DNA of 64,000 nt, taken from Nonomuraea jiangxiensis (GTDB lineage: Bacteria; Actinomycetota; Actinomycetes; Streptosporangiales; Streptosporangiaceae). Location of the stretch: the NCBI RefSeq assembly GCF_900099965.1, contig NZ_FNDJ01000007.1, forward strand, positions 1-64,000, written 5' to 3'. The position numbers were made by a program, and so were the translations under genes. The notes under the pieces were generated by a model, which saw only the letters and a program-made list of their open reading frames with translations, was not told where the DNA came from and did no database searches. Shown one piece after another: positions 1 to 8,098 of the stretch; position 1 is the stretch's first letter; every line of letters begins with the position of its first letter.

Positions 1-77
1 GGGCCTTTCCGCTCGACTTGCATGTGTTAAGCACGCCGCCAGCGTTCGTCCTGAGCCAGGATCAAACTCTCCAAACA
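1..77 (-). rRNA. rrs: 16S ribosomal RNA, 5' end only
   Basis: The reverse complement carries the universal bacterial 27F site AGAGTTTGATCCTGGCTCAG (bases 51-70), followed by the conserved start of 16S rRNA through AACACATGCAAGTCGAGCGG. The gene reads leftwards and leaves the window, so only about the first 77 bases are present. The mature 5' end is placed about seven bases upstream of AGAGTTTG by analogy with other bacteria and could be off by a few bases. Confidence 0.97.
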
Positions 78-195
78 ATGTCTGGAGGGATTTGAAAATC
101 CCAACCTCAAAAAGGAATCCGTCAAAAATGACGGGGTCATACATGTGTCATACATGCACTGGCTTTTAACACACTGTTGAGTTCTCAAGAAACAG
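78..195 (-). promoter_or_regulatory. 16S rRNA leader with antitermination/processing signals
   Basis: This is the transcribed leader upstream of the 16S gene. Bases 172-195 read CTTGAGAACTCAACAGTG on the minus strand, the block conserved in actinobacterial rRNA leaders and linked to antitermination and early processing. Bases 119-134 form a perfect small hairpin (CCGTCA / TGACGG, AAAA loop). Bases 138-158 hold a short direct repeat of CATACATG. These are typical of a pre-16S processing region; the exact cleavage points cannot be read from sequence. Confidence 0.75.
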
Positions 196-264
196 ACGCG
201 TTCACCAGATCCGTGAAACCCTTGCGAGTCCCGCACCCGGCGGCGTTCATTTCGTTGTGCCTTA

Positions 265-293
265 AGTCTTTCAGCCGTTCAAGTCTCTGTCAA
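265..293 (-). promoter_or_regulatory. Putative rRNA operon promoter
   Basis: On the minus strand TTGACA (288-293) is a perfect -35 hexamer. With a 17-base spacer the -10 would be AAGACT (265-270), a poor match that keeps only the final T and internal A. Distance to the leader block at 172-195 fits a rRNA promoter. Actinomycete rRNA operons usually have several promoters, so others may lie between 294 and 410. Confidence 0.45.
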
Positions 294-672
294 ATTGACT
301 CGACTCGCACAACCTGCAGAAATTAAGTCGCGCCCCGTTTCCGGGACAACCCCTCAAACTTACCAGCCCGTCCGAGTGGTCACGTAACCATCCGAACGGC
401 CCAGAAGGGAGTGGGATTTGCCGGGGATCCGTGGAGTTCGAGGAACCCCTTGACCGCCCTGCGCGGAAGCAACTCTAGCAGCCCGCGGCACCCACTTCGC
501 CCCACACAGGTAATCACGAGGTTGTTCCCTCGTCACCTAACGCTCAAACCTACCCATCTCATCCCAACGAACTCCCAGGACGACGCTTCGATTCAAGCCG
601 ACGGCAAGCCATCCGCAATCAGCCCTCGGTACGAAGTACCCACGAGCAGACTGCGCTCTCGGAGGTTCCGCT
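294..672. other. Gene-free stretch upstream of the rRNA promoter
   Basis: No credible gene is seen in about 380 bases. The stretch likely holds further upstream rRNA promoter elements on the minus strand and the promoter of the gene at 673 on the plus strand. A ribosome binding site GGAGG for that gene lies at about 660-664. Confidence 0.4.
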
Positions 673-1071
673 ATGACCAGGTCAGAGTTCGACGACATCC
701 GTGCCTTCCTCGCCGACGAGGCGACCCAAGCCGGAGACCTGTTGCGTGTCGCCAGGACCCTGATCGACGACCTGGAACATTGCCGCACGCGCGAGGCCGT
801 CCTGCGTACCCATTACCTGCGCCTGCTCACCGCGGCGAGGGCGACCGTGGCGGCGGAGGCGGCGGAGGAGCCCGACCCGCTGTCGTTCCTCAAGCGGGAG
901 CTGACCGAGCGGGGCCAGATGCCCGAGGACGGCGAGGCCGTGCGGCGCATTCTGTCCGACGCCCGGACGGCGGCCGCGCTGCTCGCCTGCCTGGAGCAGT
1001 CCGTGCCGCGGCGCCCGAGCGGCATGCGCCTGCGCCGGTGTGTCGGCATGGGCCGCACTCTCCCCAGGTAA
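673..1071 (+). CDS. Hypothetical helical protein, 132 aa
   Basis: I do not recognise this protein. It starts at ATG 673 after a GGAGG ribosome binding site about 10 bases upstream. The first 110 residues are rich in Ala, Glu, Leu and Arg, with no predicted membrane span or signal peptide, and look mainly alpha-helical. The tail is Arg-rich. Codon use (GC-rich third positions) fits a real gene and is stronger than in the overlapping frames. It is a single gene between the rRNA promoter and a small membrane protein. No function is inferred. Confidence 0.6.
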   Translation: MTRSEFDDIRAFLADEATQAGDLLRVARTLIDDLEHCRTREAVLRTHYLRLLTAARATVAAEAAEEPDPLSFLKRELTERGQMPEDGEAVRRILSDARTAAALLACLEQSVPRRPSGMRLRRCVGMGRTLPR

Positions 1072-1145
1072 TCCCGGCATCCCGCTGACCCGGCGACAAC
1101 TCCGGACATACTCGGCCTTGGGCAGCCGGGTGTCAGACTGCGCGT

Positions 1146-1334
1146 ATGTTGCAGCGGGGGTTGAACTGGGCGGCAGTTGCCCTGGTCGGAATATTCGGCC
1201 TGATGTGGGCTGGCGTCGTCATTTATGCGGATCAGTCCTCCGCCTTGTGGATGCGCATCACCCAGGTCGTCTTCGGCATCCTGCTGTTCGGCTGGGCCGT
1301 GCAGAAGGCCGTGCTGATGATCACCAAGGGGTGA
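1146..1334 (+). CDS. Small two-helix membrane protein, 62 aa
   Basis: A short protein with two hydrophobic segments, at about residues 7-27 and 37-56, separated by a short polar loop containing YADQSS. The topology is a hairpin in the cytoplasmic membrane. No clear Shine-Dalgarno motif precedes the ATG, so it may be translated from a leaderless or weak site. It ends 10 bases before the stop of the convergent kdpE gene. Family unknown; the regular codon use and clean hydrophobic pattern support it as real. Confidence 0.6.
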   Translation: MLQRGLNWAAVALVGIFGLMWAGVVIYADQSSALWMRITQVVFGILLFGWAVQKAVLMITKG

Positions 1335-1344
1335 CCACCCCGGA

Positions 1345-2016
1345 TCAGGACGGCTGGAACCGGTAGCCCATCCCGGGCTCGGTCAGCAGGTGCACCGGAT
1401 GCGCGGGGTCGCGCTCAAGCTTGCGGCGCAGCTGGGCCATGTACTGCCGCAGGTAGTGCGTCTCCTTGAGATAGGCGCTGCCCCAGACCTCGGTCAGCAG
1501 CTGCCGCTGGCTGATCAGCTTGCCGGGGTTGCGCAGCAGGATCTCCAGAAAGTGCCATTCCGTCGGCGTCAGGCGTACCCCGCCGGAGATCGTCTTGTTG
1601 GCGAGGTCGATGAGGTGGTCGCCCAGCCGTACGGAGGCGAGTTCCTCTTCGTGCTGGCCGGTGCGGCGGGTCACGGCGCGGATGCGGGCGAGCAGCTCGT
1701 CGATGCCGAACGGCTTGGTCACGTAGTCGTCGGCGCCCGCGTCGAGCGCGTCCACCTTGTCGGTGCTGTCGGCGCGCCCGGACAGGACGATGATCGGGAC
1801 CGAGGTCCAGCCGCGCAGGCCCTCGATGACCTCGACGCCGTCGAGATCCGGCAGGCCGAGGTCCAGGATGACCAGGTCGGGATGCCAGTCGGCGGCCTGG
1901 CGCAGCGCCGAGCCGGCGTCGGGCGCGACCGCCACCTCGTACTGGCGCGCGGCCAGGTTGATGCGCAGGGCGCGCAGGATCTGTGGCTCGTCGTCCACCA
2001 CCAGCACCCGGGTCAC
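1345..2016 (-). CDS. kdpE: KdpE, OmpR-family response regulator
   Basis: DNA-binding response regulator paired with the sensor kinase KdpD, which in known systems switches on the high-affinity potassium pump KdpFABC. The receiver domain (about 1-118) has the acidic pair D8-D9 and phosphoacceptor D52 in the context LVILDLGLPDLDG. The OmpR-type winged helix occupies about 125-223. Length (223 aa) is normal. The ATG overlaps the stop of kdpD by four bases (ATGA), so translation is coupled. No kdpFABC genes lie in the window, so its targets must be elsewhere or differ. Confidence 0.93.
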   Translation of the reverse strand: MTRVLVVDDEPQILRALRINLAARQYEVAVAPDAGSALRQAADWHPDLVILDLGLPDLDGVEVIEGLRGWTSVPIIVLSGRADSTDKVDALDAGADDYVTKPFGIDELLARIRAVTRRTGQHEEELASVRLGDHLIDLANKTISGGVRLTPTEWHFLEILLRNPGKLISQRQLLTEVWGSAYLKETHYLRQYMAQLRRKLERDPAHPVHLLTEPGMGYRFQPS

Positions 2017-4541
2017 GGGGCTCTCCGCAGTGAGACGGTCATGGTCAGTCCCCCTCCGGGCGTGTCCTCCGGGACGAGCGTGCCGCCCATCGCCTCGGTG
2101 AGACCGCGTGAGAGCGCCAGGCCGAGCCCCACGCCGGCGTGGTTGTCGCGGTCGCCGAGCCGTTGGAACGGCATGAACACTCTTTCATGTGCTTCGGGTG
2201 GAATGCCCGGCCCCCGGTCGATGATTCGCACTTCCACGTTCTCGCCGTGCCAGCTGGCGGCGATGAGGAGTTTCTCGCCCGGGGGGTGGTAGCGGGCGGC
2301 GTTCGCGATCAGGTTGACGAGCACCCGTTCCAGCAGCGCGGGGTCGGCCATCAGATCGGGGACGTCGGGCGGGACGTCGACCTTGATCCTGTCGTACGGA
2401 AGGCCGAGGTCGTCGATGGCCCGCGGCAGGATGTCCTCGATCGCCACCGGCTCCAGGGTCACTCCGAGGGCGCCCGCCTGCAAGCGGCTCATGTCGAGCA
2501 GGTTGGAGACCAGCCGGTTCAGCTTGATCAGCGACTCGTCGGCGGTGGCGAGCAGCTCGGCGCGGTCCTCCTCCGACCAGGCGACCTCCGTGCCGCGCAG
2601 GCTCTCGACCGCCGCCATGGCCGAGGCCAGCGGGGTACGCAGGTCGTGGCTGACGGCGGCGAGCAGGGCCGTACGCATCCTGTCGGCCTGGGCCAGCGGC
2701 CTGGCCCGATCGGCCTCCTCCCGCAGCCGCTGCTGCCGCAGCGCGACCGCCGCCTGCGCCGCGAACGCCTCCAGCACCCGCCGGTCGCTGGCCTCCAGGA
2801 CCCGCCCGTCGGCGGTGAGCACCAGCGAGTCGTCGATCACGACATCGATGTCCGCCATGCCCGGGCTCGTGCACGGCACCCCACCCGAGGTGGACACGAT
2901 CTTCCAGACGTCGGGGAAGCTCTCGCCCTCGGCCGCGTCCCCGCACGAGCGTTCGAGCAGGGTCACCGAGGTCAACCCGAACGTCTCGCGCATGCGACCC
3001 AGCAGCGACGGCAGCGCCGACTCGCCCCGCAGCACGTGACCCGCCAGCGTGGACAGCACCTCGGCGTCGGTCCGGGCGTGCGCGGCCTCCCTGCTGCGCC
3101 TGGCCGCCAGGTCGACGACCCCGCTGACCATGGCCGCCACCAGCACGAAGATGACCAGCGCGAGCACGTTCTCCGGCCTGGAGATCGTCAACGTGTACAG
3201 CGGCGGCGTGAAATACCAGTTGAGCAGCCCGAACCCGAGCACCGCCGCCGTCAGCGCGGGCCACATGCCGCCGGTCAGCGCGACCCCCACGACCAGCAGC
3301 AGGAAGAGCAGGATCTCGCTCGGCAGCAGCAGGCTCATCGGCCGGAGCGCGATCGTGAGCAGCGGCATGCCGAGCAGTGCCAGTCCCCACCCGATCAGCC
3401 GTCGCCTGCGGGTCAGCGCGGCCTGGCTCCGCGGACGTTGCCGGCCCTTCCTGATCGCCTCGTGGGTGACCATGTGCACGTCGATCGACCCGGACTGGGA
3501 CGCCGCCGTCACCCCCACGCCGCGCGAGAGCAGCTGCGCGAACCGCCCTCGCCGGGAGGCCCCCAGGACGAGCTGGGTCGCGTTCACGCCGCGGGCGAAC
3601 TCCAGCAGCGCTCGCGGGACATCGTCGCCGATCACCTGGTGGTAGGTCCCGCCCAGGTCCTCGACGAGGGTGCGCTGGCGGACCAGGTTCGCCGGGTCGC
3701 CGCCCGAGGTCAGGCCGTCGGCCCGGGTGACGTGTACGGCCATCAGGTCCGCGCCCTTGCTCCTGGCCGCGATGCGCGCGGCTCGCCGGATGAGCGTGTC
3801 GCCTTCCGGGCCTCCGGTCAGGGCGACGACCACCCGTTCGCGGGTCTCCCAGGTGCCGACGATGGCGTGTTCCGCGCGGTACTGGTCGAGTTGCTGGTCC
3901 ACCTTGTCGGCCACCCAGAGCAGGGCGAGCTCCCGCAGGGCGGTCAGATTGCCGACGCGGAAGTAGTTCGCCAGCGCGGCATTGACCCGTTCCAGCGGGT
4001 AGACGTTGCCGTGCGCCATCCGCCGGCGCAGCGCCTCCGCCGACATGTCGACGAGCTCGATCCGGTCGGCCCGCCGTACCACCTCATCGGGTACGGTCTC
4101 CCGCTGCGGCACCCCGGTGATCTGCTCGACCACGTCGTTCAGCGATTCGAGGTGCTGGATGTTGAGCGTGGAGACGACGTCGATGCCGGCGTCGAGGATC
4201 TCCTCGATGTCTTCCCAGCGCTTTTCGTTGCGGGAGCCGGGCACGTTCGTGTGGGCGAGCTCGTCGATCAGCGCGAGCGCCGGGGCGCGCTCGATCACCG
4301 CGTCGGGATCGAGCTCGGTGAAGGTCGTGCCCCGGTAGGACAGGGTCTTACGCGGGACGATCTCCAGCCCTTCGAGCAGCTGGGCGGTGAGGGCACGGCC
4401 GTGGGTCTCGACGAAGCCCACCACCACGTCCTTGCCGCGCTCGCGCGCCCGGTGCGCCTCACCCAGCATGGCGAACGTCTTGCCCACCCCGGGTGCCGCG
4501 CCCAGGTAAACGCGCAGCCGTCCGCGGGAAGTGCCCTGCAT
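2013..4541 (-). CDS. kdpD: KdpD, turgor/potassium-sensing histidine kinase
   Basis: Membrane histidine kinase of 842 aa, the partner of KdpE. Order of domains: N-terminal KdpD domain with Walker A GAAPGVGKT (residues 14-22), a universal-stress-protein-like domain (about 235-350), four closely spaced membrane spans (about 390-490), a GAF-like region, then the kinase core with phosphoacceptor H632 in SHDLRTPLAS and a C-terminal HATPase with GPGIPPEAHERVF and GVGLGLALSRGL. Length matches the family. It starts at ATG 4541 with GGAG just upstream and is the first gene of a two-gene operon. Confidence 0.95.
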   Translation of the reverse strand: MQGTSRGRLRVYLGAAPGVGKTFAMLGEAHRARERGKDVVVGFVETHGRALTAQLLEGLEIVPRKTLSYRGTTFTELDPDAVIERAPALALIDELAHTNVPGSRNEKRWEDIEEILDAGIDVVSTLNIQHLESLNDVVEQITGVPQRETVPDEVVRRADRIELVDMSAEALRRRMAHGNVYPLERVNAALANYFRVGNLTALRELALLWVADKVDQQLDQYRAEHAIVGTWETRERVVVALTGGPEGDTLIRRAARIAARSKGADLMAVHVTRADGLTSGGDPANLVRQRTLVEDLGGTYHQVIGDDVPRALLEFARGVNATQLVLGASRRGRFAQLLSRGVGVTAASQSGSIDVHMVTHEAIRKGRQRPRSQAALTRRRRLIGWGLALLGMPLLTIALRPMSLLLPSEILLFLLLVVGVALTGGMWPALTAAVLGFGLLNWYFTPPLYTLTISRPENVLALVIFVLVAAMVSGVVDLAARRSREAAHARTDAEVLSTLAGHVLRGESALPSLLGRMRETFGLTSVTLLERSCGDAAEGESFPDVWKIVSTSGGVPCTSPGMADIDVVIDDSLVLTADGRVLEASDRRVLEAFAAQAAVALRQQRLREEADRARPLAQADRMRTALLAAVSHDLRTPLASAMAAVESLRGTEVAWSEEDRAELLATADESLIKLNRLVSNLLDMSRLQAGALGVTLEPVAIEDILPRAIDDLGLPYDRIKVDVPPDVPDLMADPALLERVLVNLIANAARYHPPGEKLLIAASWHGENVEVRIIDRGPGIPPEAHERVFMPFQRLGDRDNHAGVGLGLALSRGLTEAMGGTLVPEDTPGGGLTMTVSLRRAP

Positions 4542-4615
4542 TACTCCAGGTTACGGCCCGTAGCGGGGCTCACGGCGCGACCCGGGAGCCGTGTCGGAAG
4601 AGCCGGATAAACGAC

Positions 4616-4656
4616 AAAGTCCCCGGCTGCCGGATGATCCGGTGGCCGGGGACTTT
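4616..4656 (-). terminator. Terminator after tRNA-fMet copy 1
   Basis: A perfect 12-bp inverted repeat, AAAGTCCCCGGC (4616-4627) and GCCGGGGACTTT (4645-4656), with a 17-base loop that can itself pair. It begins six bases past the CCA end of the tRNA gene on the minus strand and ends in AAA/TTT-rich arms, as expected for an intrinsic terminator. Confidence 0.8.
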
Positions 4657-4661
4657 GAAAC

Positions 4662-4738
4662 TGGTAGCGGGGACAGGATTTGAACCTGCGACCTCTGGGT
4701 TATGAGCCCAGCGAGCTACCGAACTGCTCCACCCCGCG
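4662..4738 (-). tRNA. Initiator tRNA-fMet (CAT), copy 1
   Basis: A 77-base cloverleaf with encoded CCA. The anticodon stem-loop reads CTGGGCTCATAACCCAG, giving anticodon CAU with the three G-C pairs that mark initiator tRNA. The acceptor stem begins CGCGGGG and ends CCCCGCTA, so position 1 (C) faces position 72 (U) without pairing, the second initiator hallmark. The T loop has GGTTCAAATCC. It has its own downstream terminator, and TATAGT at 4754-4759 (minus strand) is a plausible -10 element. Confidence 0.97.
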
Positions 4739-4753
4739 TTGGTGTGTGCTTTA

Positions 4754-4759
4754 ACTATA
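4754..4759 (-). promoter_or_regulatory. Putative -10 element of tRNA-fMet copy 1
   Basis: TATAGT on the minus strand lies 16 bases from the tRNA 5' end, a close match to TANNNT. No strong -35 is seen 16-18 bases upstream. It is AT-rich in otherwise GC-rich DNA, which favours a promoter. Confidence 0.45.
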
Positions 4760-4814
4760 ACACGCTCCCAGGTTCCTTTGACCATGGGAACGATCACGTG
4801 GCCGCCGGAACGAT

Positions 4815-4852
4815 CAGAGGCCCGGGTTCCGTTTCCGGATCCCAGGCCTCTG
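4815..4852 (-). terminator. Terminator after tRNA-fMet copy 2
   Basis: A near-perfect hairpin: CAGAGGCC-C-GGGTTCCG pairs with CGGATCCC-A-GGCCTCTG, starting five bases past the tRNA CCA end on the minus strand. Its sequence is unlike the first terminator, so the two tRNA units did not keep an identical flank. Confidence 0.75.
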
Positions 4853-4856
4853 AAAC

Positions 4857-4933
4857 TGGTAGCGGGGGCAGGATTTGAACCTGCGACCTCTGGGTTATGA
4901 GCCCAGCGAGCTACCGAACTGCTCCACCCCGCG
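4857..4933 (-). tRNA. Initiator tRNA-fMet (CAT), copy 2
   Basis: A second 77-base initiator tRNA, identical to copy 1 except for one base at the 5' edge of the 3' acceptor arm (TGCCCCCGCT here, TGTCCCCGCT in copy 1). It has the same CAU anticodon, GGG/CCC anticodon stem, unpaired C1-U72 and encoded CCA. About 120 bases separate the copies, each with its own terminator, so they are separate transcription units. Confidence 0.97.
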
Positions 4934-4984
4934 TCGTTGTGTCTCAACACTATCGGTGGTGCGGGGTGGGCGCAAACTCAAGCG

Positions 4985-7900
4985 CTAGGACGAGCCTCCC
5001 GCTTGTGTGTCCGTCTGTGGCCCGGTCGGCGACGCGCTCGGGGACGCGCTGGGTGTGGCCGGTGGGGACGCGGACGGCGTGGCCGACGGGGCTGCCGATG
5101 GGCTTGCTGACGCCGAGGGACTCGCCGACGGCGCCGGCCGCGGCACGTTGGCCCCTTCGAGCGACTTCAGCGCGTCCTGCAGCCGCTTCTGGGCGTCACC
5201 GTAGGCCTCCCAGTCCGGCGGGTTGGCCTGCAGCGCCTTCTGGGCGTCGTTGTATGCCTGCTGGGCATTGGAGATCGCCGTGCTGAGCGCCGCGTTGGCC
5301 TGGGTGGATGTGGTGGTCTGCCCCTGCTCGGTGGTCTGCTGTTGTTGCTGCTGCTCACCCCCGAAGACCTCCTTGAGGGCCTCGTCCAGCGTGTGAGCCA
5401 CACCGATCTTGCTGCCGAACGACACCAGCACCCGCTGCAGGATCGGGTACGGCTCCTGCCCGCTGCCCGCGGCCACCTGGATGTAGACAGGCTCGATGTA
5501 GACGAGCCCGCCCGCGTACGGAAGTGTCAGCAGGTTTCCGTATCGCACCGACGAGGCACCGACGCCCAGCAGGTTGAGTTCACCTGCGAAGCGGCTCTGG
5601 AAGGCATTCTGTGCCTGGCCGGGACCCGGGATGGGAGTGCTGGACGGCATGCGCAGAATGCGTAGCCGCCCGTATCCGGAACCGCCCGACGAGTCGACCG
5701 CCATGAACGCCGCCAGGTTGGGCCCCTGACGCGGCACGAACGTGGTCGTCAACGAGAACGTCGGCGTCGGCGTGCCGCCCGGCATCGTGGTGGTCAGGTA
5801 GTAGGGCGGCTGCTTGACGTTCTTGTCGCCCTGCGTCGGGTCGTTGGGGACGTTCCAGAAGTCCTGGCCGCTGTAGAAGGCGGCCGGGTTGGTGATGTGG
5901 TAGCGCGACAGCGTGTAGCGCTGCACCTTGAACAGGTCTTCCGGGTAACGCACGTGGCTGCGCAGGTCGGCGCTCATCTCCGAGACCGGGCGGATGACGC
6001 CGGGGAAGGCGTTGCTCCACGTCTTGAGCACCGGGTCGTTGGCGTCCCAGGCGTAGAGCTTGACCGTGCCGTCGTAGGCGTCGACCGTGGCCTTGACCGA
6101 GTTGCGGATGTAGTTGACCTTGTCGCTCGGCTGCTGGGCGATCACGCGGCGGTCGGTGGTCGTGTCCCGCGTCATGTCGCCGAGGCTCTCGCTCTGCGAG
6201 TACGGATAGTCGTTGGACGTGGTGTAACCGTCGACGATCCAGGTGATGCGGCCGTCGATGATCGCCGGGTAGGGGTTGCCGTCGAGCGTGAGGAACGGGG
6301 CGACCTTCTGGATCCGGTCGCGCGGGTTGCGCTCGTACAGGATCTTGGAGTTGTCGTTGATGTCGCCCGACAGCAGGATGTTGATCTCGCCGTATTTGGC
6401 GGCGTAGAGCATCCTGTTGAGGAACGAGCCGACCGGGACGCCGCCGCCGGTGTAGGTGGTGTTCTTCTGGCCGGTGCCGCCCGTCTCCGGATAGTCGAGC
6501 TCCTGCGGGTTGTTGGGGTTGCCGCCGGCGATGACGTATTCGGCCGAGGCCGGGTCCTCGCCGAAGTAGACGCGTGGCTCCTTGAGCTTGGTGCTCTCGA
6601 CCAGCGGGCCGCTGACCGGCATGTCCTTGGCGTCGTAGGCGGGCAGGCCGCTGGAGTCGACCTGGTTGCCCGGCGCGGCGACGAAGCCGTAGCCGTGGGT
6701 GTAGACCAGCGCCCGGTTGATCCAGTTGTTCTGGCCGTCGGGCGGCGAGGTCAGCTCGCGCACGCCCACGATGTGGTCGACCAGCTTGCCGGTGCTGTCG
6801 GGGTAGCGGTCGACGTCGAGCGGCTCGGGGAAGCTGTAGAAGCCCCTGATGCGCTGCGTCTGCTCGTACGTCGACGACACCAGAGCCGGGTCGAGCAGCC
6901 GCACGCCGGACACGGAGGTGTCGCCGTCGGTGTGGACCTTGCTCGGGTCGGCCTGCGCGTTGTAGGTCTCGACCTCGGTGTTGGCGACGTTGTAGGCGTC
7001 TCGGGTGGCGTTGATGTTGCGCTGGATGTAGGCGGCCTCCTTGCCCTGCTGGTTGGGCTTGACCTGGAACTGCTCGACCAGCGCCGGGTAGACGCCGCCG
7101 ATCAGGATGGCCGAGAGCACCAGCAGTCCGAAGGAGACCCCGGGCAGCATGCCCCCGGGGCGTACGACACCGGCGAAGAACAGCGCGGCGCAGATCAGTG
7201 CGATGATCGCGAGGATGGTCTTGGCCGGCAGCACGGCGTTGACGTCGGTGTAGGAGGCGCCGTGCACGAAGCCCCGGTCGGAGAAGACCAGGCCGTAGCG
7301 GTCGATCCAGTAGGCCACCGCCTTGAGCAGCACGAAGATGCCCAGCAGCAGCGACAGGTGCGTCCTGGCCGCCCTGGAGGCGTGCACGCCGGGCGACTGC
7401 AGCCGGAACCCGCCGTAGAGGTAGTGCGTGATCGCCGCCAGCACGATCGAGATGATCACGGCGGTGAACAGGAAGTTCAGCACCATCCGGATGAACGGAT
7501 AGTCGAACATGAAGAAGGAGATGTCCATCTGGAACAGCTCGTCCCGCTTGCCGAACGAGGCACCGTTGACGAACTGCAGCCACGTCTTCCACTGCCCGGC
7601 GAACGAGGAGCCCGAGAAGAGAGCGAGCAGCCCCATGCCGACGATGAAGATCAGCTTGCGGTGGGGGTCGAGCGCCATGCGGTAGCGGTCGGCACCACTG
7701 CCCCCACCGAACGTCGCCGGCCCGAACATCGGCCGCAACCGGAACGCCAGCAGCATGTTGCCACCGGCGATGGCGACTATCAGCAGAGCTCCGACCAGGA
7801 ACAGCACGATCTGGGTCAGCACCACACCGGTGAAGACCGCCGTGTAATCGGCTGCGTCGTACCACAGGTAGTCCGTATAAATGCCGGAAAAGAGAAAGAA

Positions 7901-8008
7901 CAGCGCCACGATCGCCACCAAGGCGATCGCCACCGGCAGAAGCAATCGAGGGCGACGGGGCAAGCGCATCGCCCTGCCGGCTCCTGGGGTCCGGAAGCTC
8001 AAGGCCAA
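4985..8008 (-). CDS. UPF0182 family large membrane protein
   Basis: A 1007-aa member of UPF0182, an uncharacterised membrane family common in actinobacteria and cyanobacteria. About seven hydrophobic spans lie in the first 330 residues, including the early motif YTDYLWYDAADYTAVF. A long extracytoplasmic domain follows (about 340-880) with family segments such as RNPRDRIQKVAPFL and PYPAIIDGRITWIVDGY. The C-terminus adds a Gln-rich stretch, a helical segment and a Pro/Ser/Ala-rich tail of about 55 residues. The start used is TTG 8006; ATG 7969 (residue 14) is an alternative, neither having an ideal ribosome binding site. It matches the gene next to the PDZ protease in mycobacteria (Rv3193c). 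Function unknown. Confidence 0.93.
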   Translation of the reverse strand: MALSFRTPGAGRAMRLPRRPRLLLPVAIALVAIVALFFLFSGIYTDYLWYDAADYTAVFTGVVLTQIVLFLVGALLIVAIAGGNMLLAFRLRPMFGPATFGGGSGADRYRMALDPHRKLIFIVGMGLLALFSGSSFAGQWKTWLQFVNGASFGKRDELFQMDISFFMFDYPFIRMVLNFLFTAVIISIVLAAITHYLYGGFRLQSPGVHASRAARTHLSLLLGIFVLLKAVAYWIDRYGLVFSDRGFVHGASYTDVNAVLPAKTILAIIALICAALFFAGVVRPGGMLPGVSFGLLVLSAILIGGVYPALVEQFQVKPNQQGKEAAYIQRNINATRDAYNVANTEVETYNAQADPSKVHTDGDTSVSGVRLLDPALVSSTYEQTQRIRGFYSFPEPLDVDRYPDSTGKLVDHIVGVRELTSPPDGQNNWINRALVYTHGYGFVAAPGNQVDSSGLPAYDAKDMPVSGPLVESTKLKEPRVYFGEDPASAEYVIAGGNPNNPQELDYPETGGTGQKNTTYTGGGVPVGSFLNRMLYAAKYGEINILLSGDINDNSKILYERNPRDRIQKVAPFLTLDGNPYPAIIDGRITWIVDGYTTSNDYPYSQSESLGDMTRDTTTDRRVIAQQPSDKVNYIRNSVKATVDAYDGTVKLYAWDANDPVLKTWSNAFPGVIRPVSEMSADLRSHVRYPEDLFKVQRYTLSRYHITNPAAFYSGQDFWNVPNDPTQGDKNVKQPPYYLTTTMPGGTPTPTFSLTTTFVPRQGPNLAAFMAVDSSGGSGYGRLRILRMPSSTPIPGPGQAQNAFQSRFAGELNLLGVGASSVRYGNLLTLPYAGGLVYIEPVYIQVAAGSGQEPYPILQRVLVSFGSKIGVAHTLDEALKEVFGGEQQQQQQTTEQGQTTTSTQANAALSTAISNAQQAYNDAQKALQANPPDWEAYGDAQKRLQDALKSLEGANVPRPAPSASPSASASPSAAPSATPSASPPATPSASPSASPTGPQTDTQAGGSS

Positions 8009-8098
8009 CCCCTCGTCGTAATGAAGAAACGGTCCGTGTCAGGCAACCTACACTGATGTGGCAGCCCTACGGCTAACGTATGGCGGGCGCCAGAAGTT

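Noticed and set aside
411..1088. 225-residue plus-strand frame overlapping the 132-aa gene
   Set aside because: Begins in the rRNA upstream region and becomes Arg/Pro-rich; the 673 start has a ribosome binding site and better codon use.
2139..4610. Long open frame on the plus strand opposite kdpD
   Set aside because: Shadow of kdpD in GC-rich DNA; no ribosome binding site or family resemblance, Arg/Gly/His-biased composition.
5897..8056. Long open frame on the plus strand opposite the UPF0182 gene
   Set aside because: Antisense shadow with Val/Gly/Asp/Arg bias and no recognisable domains.
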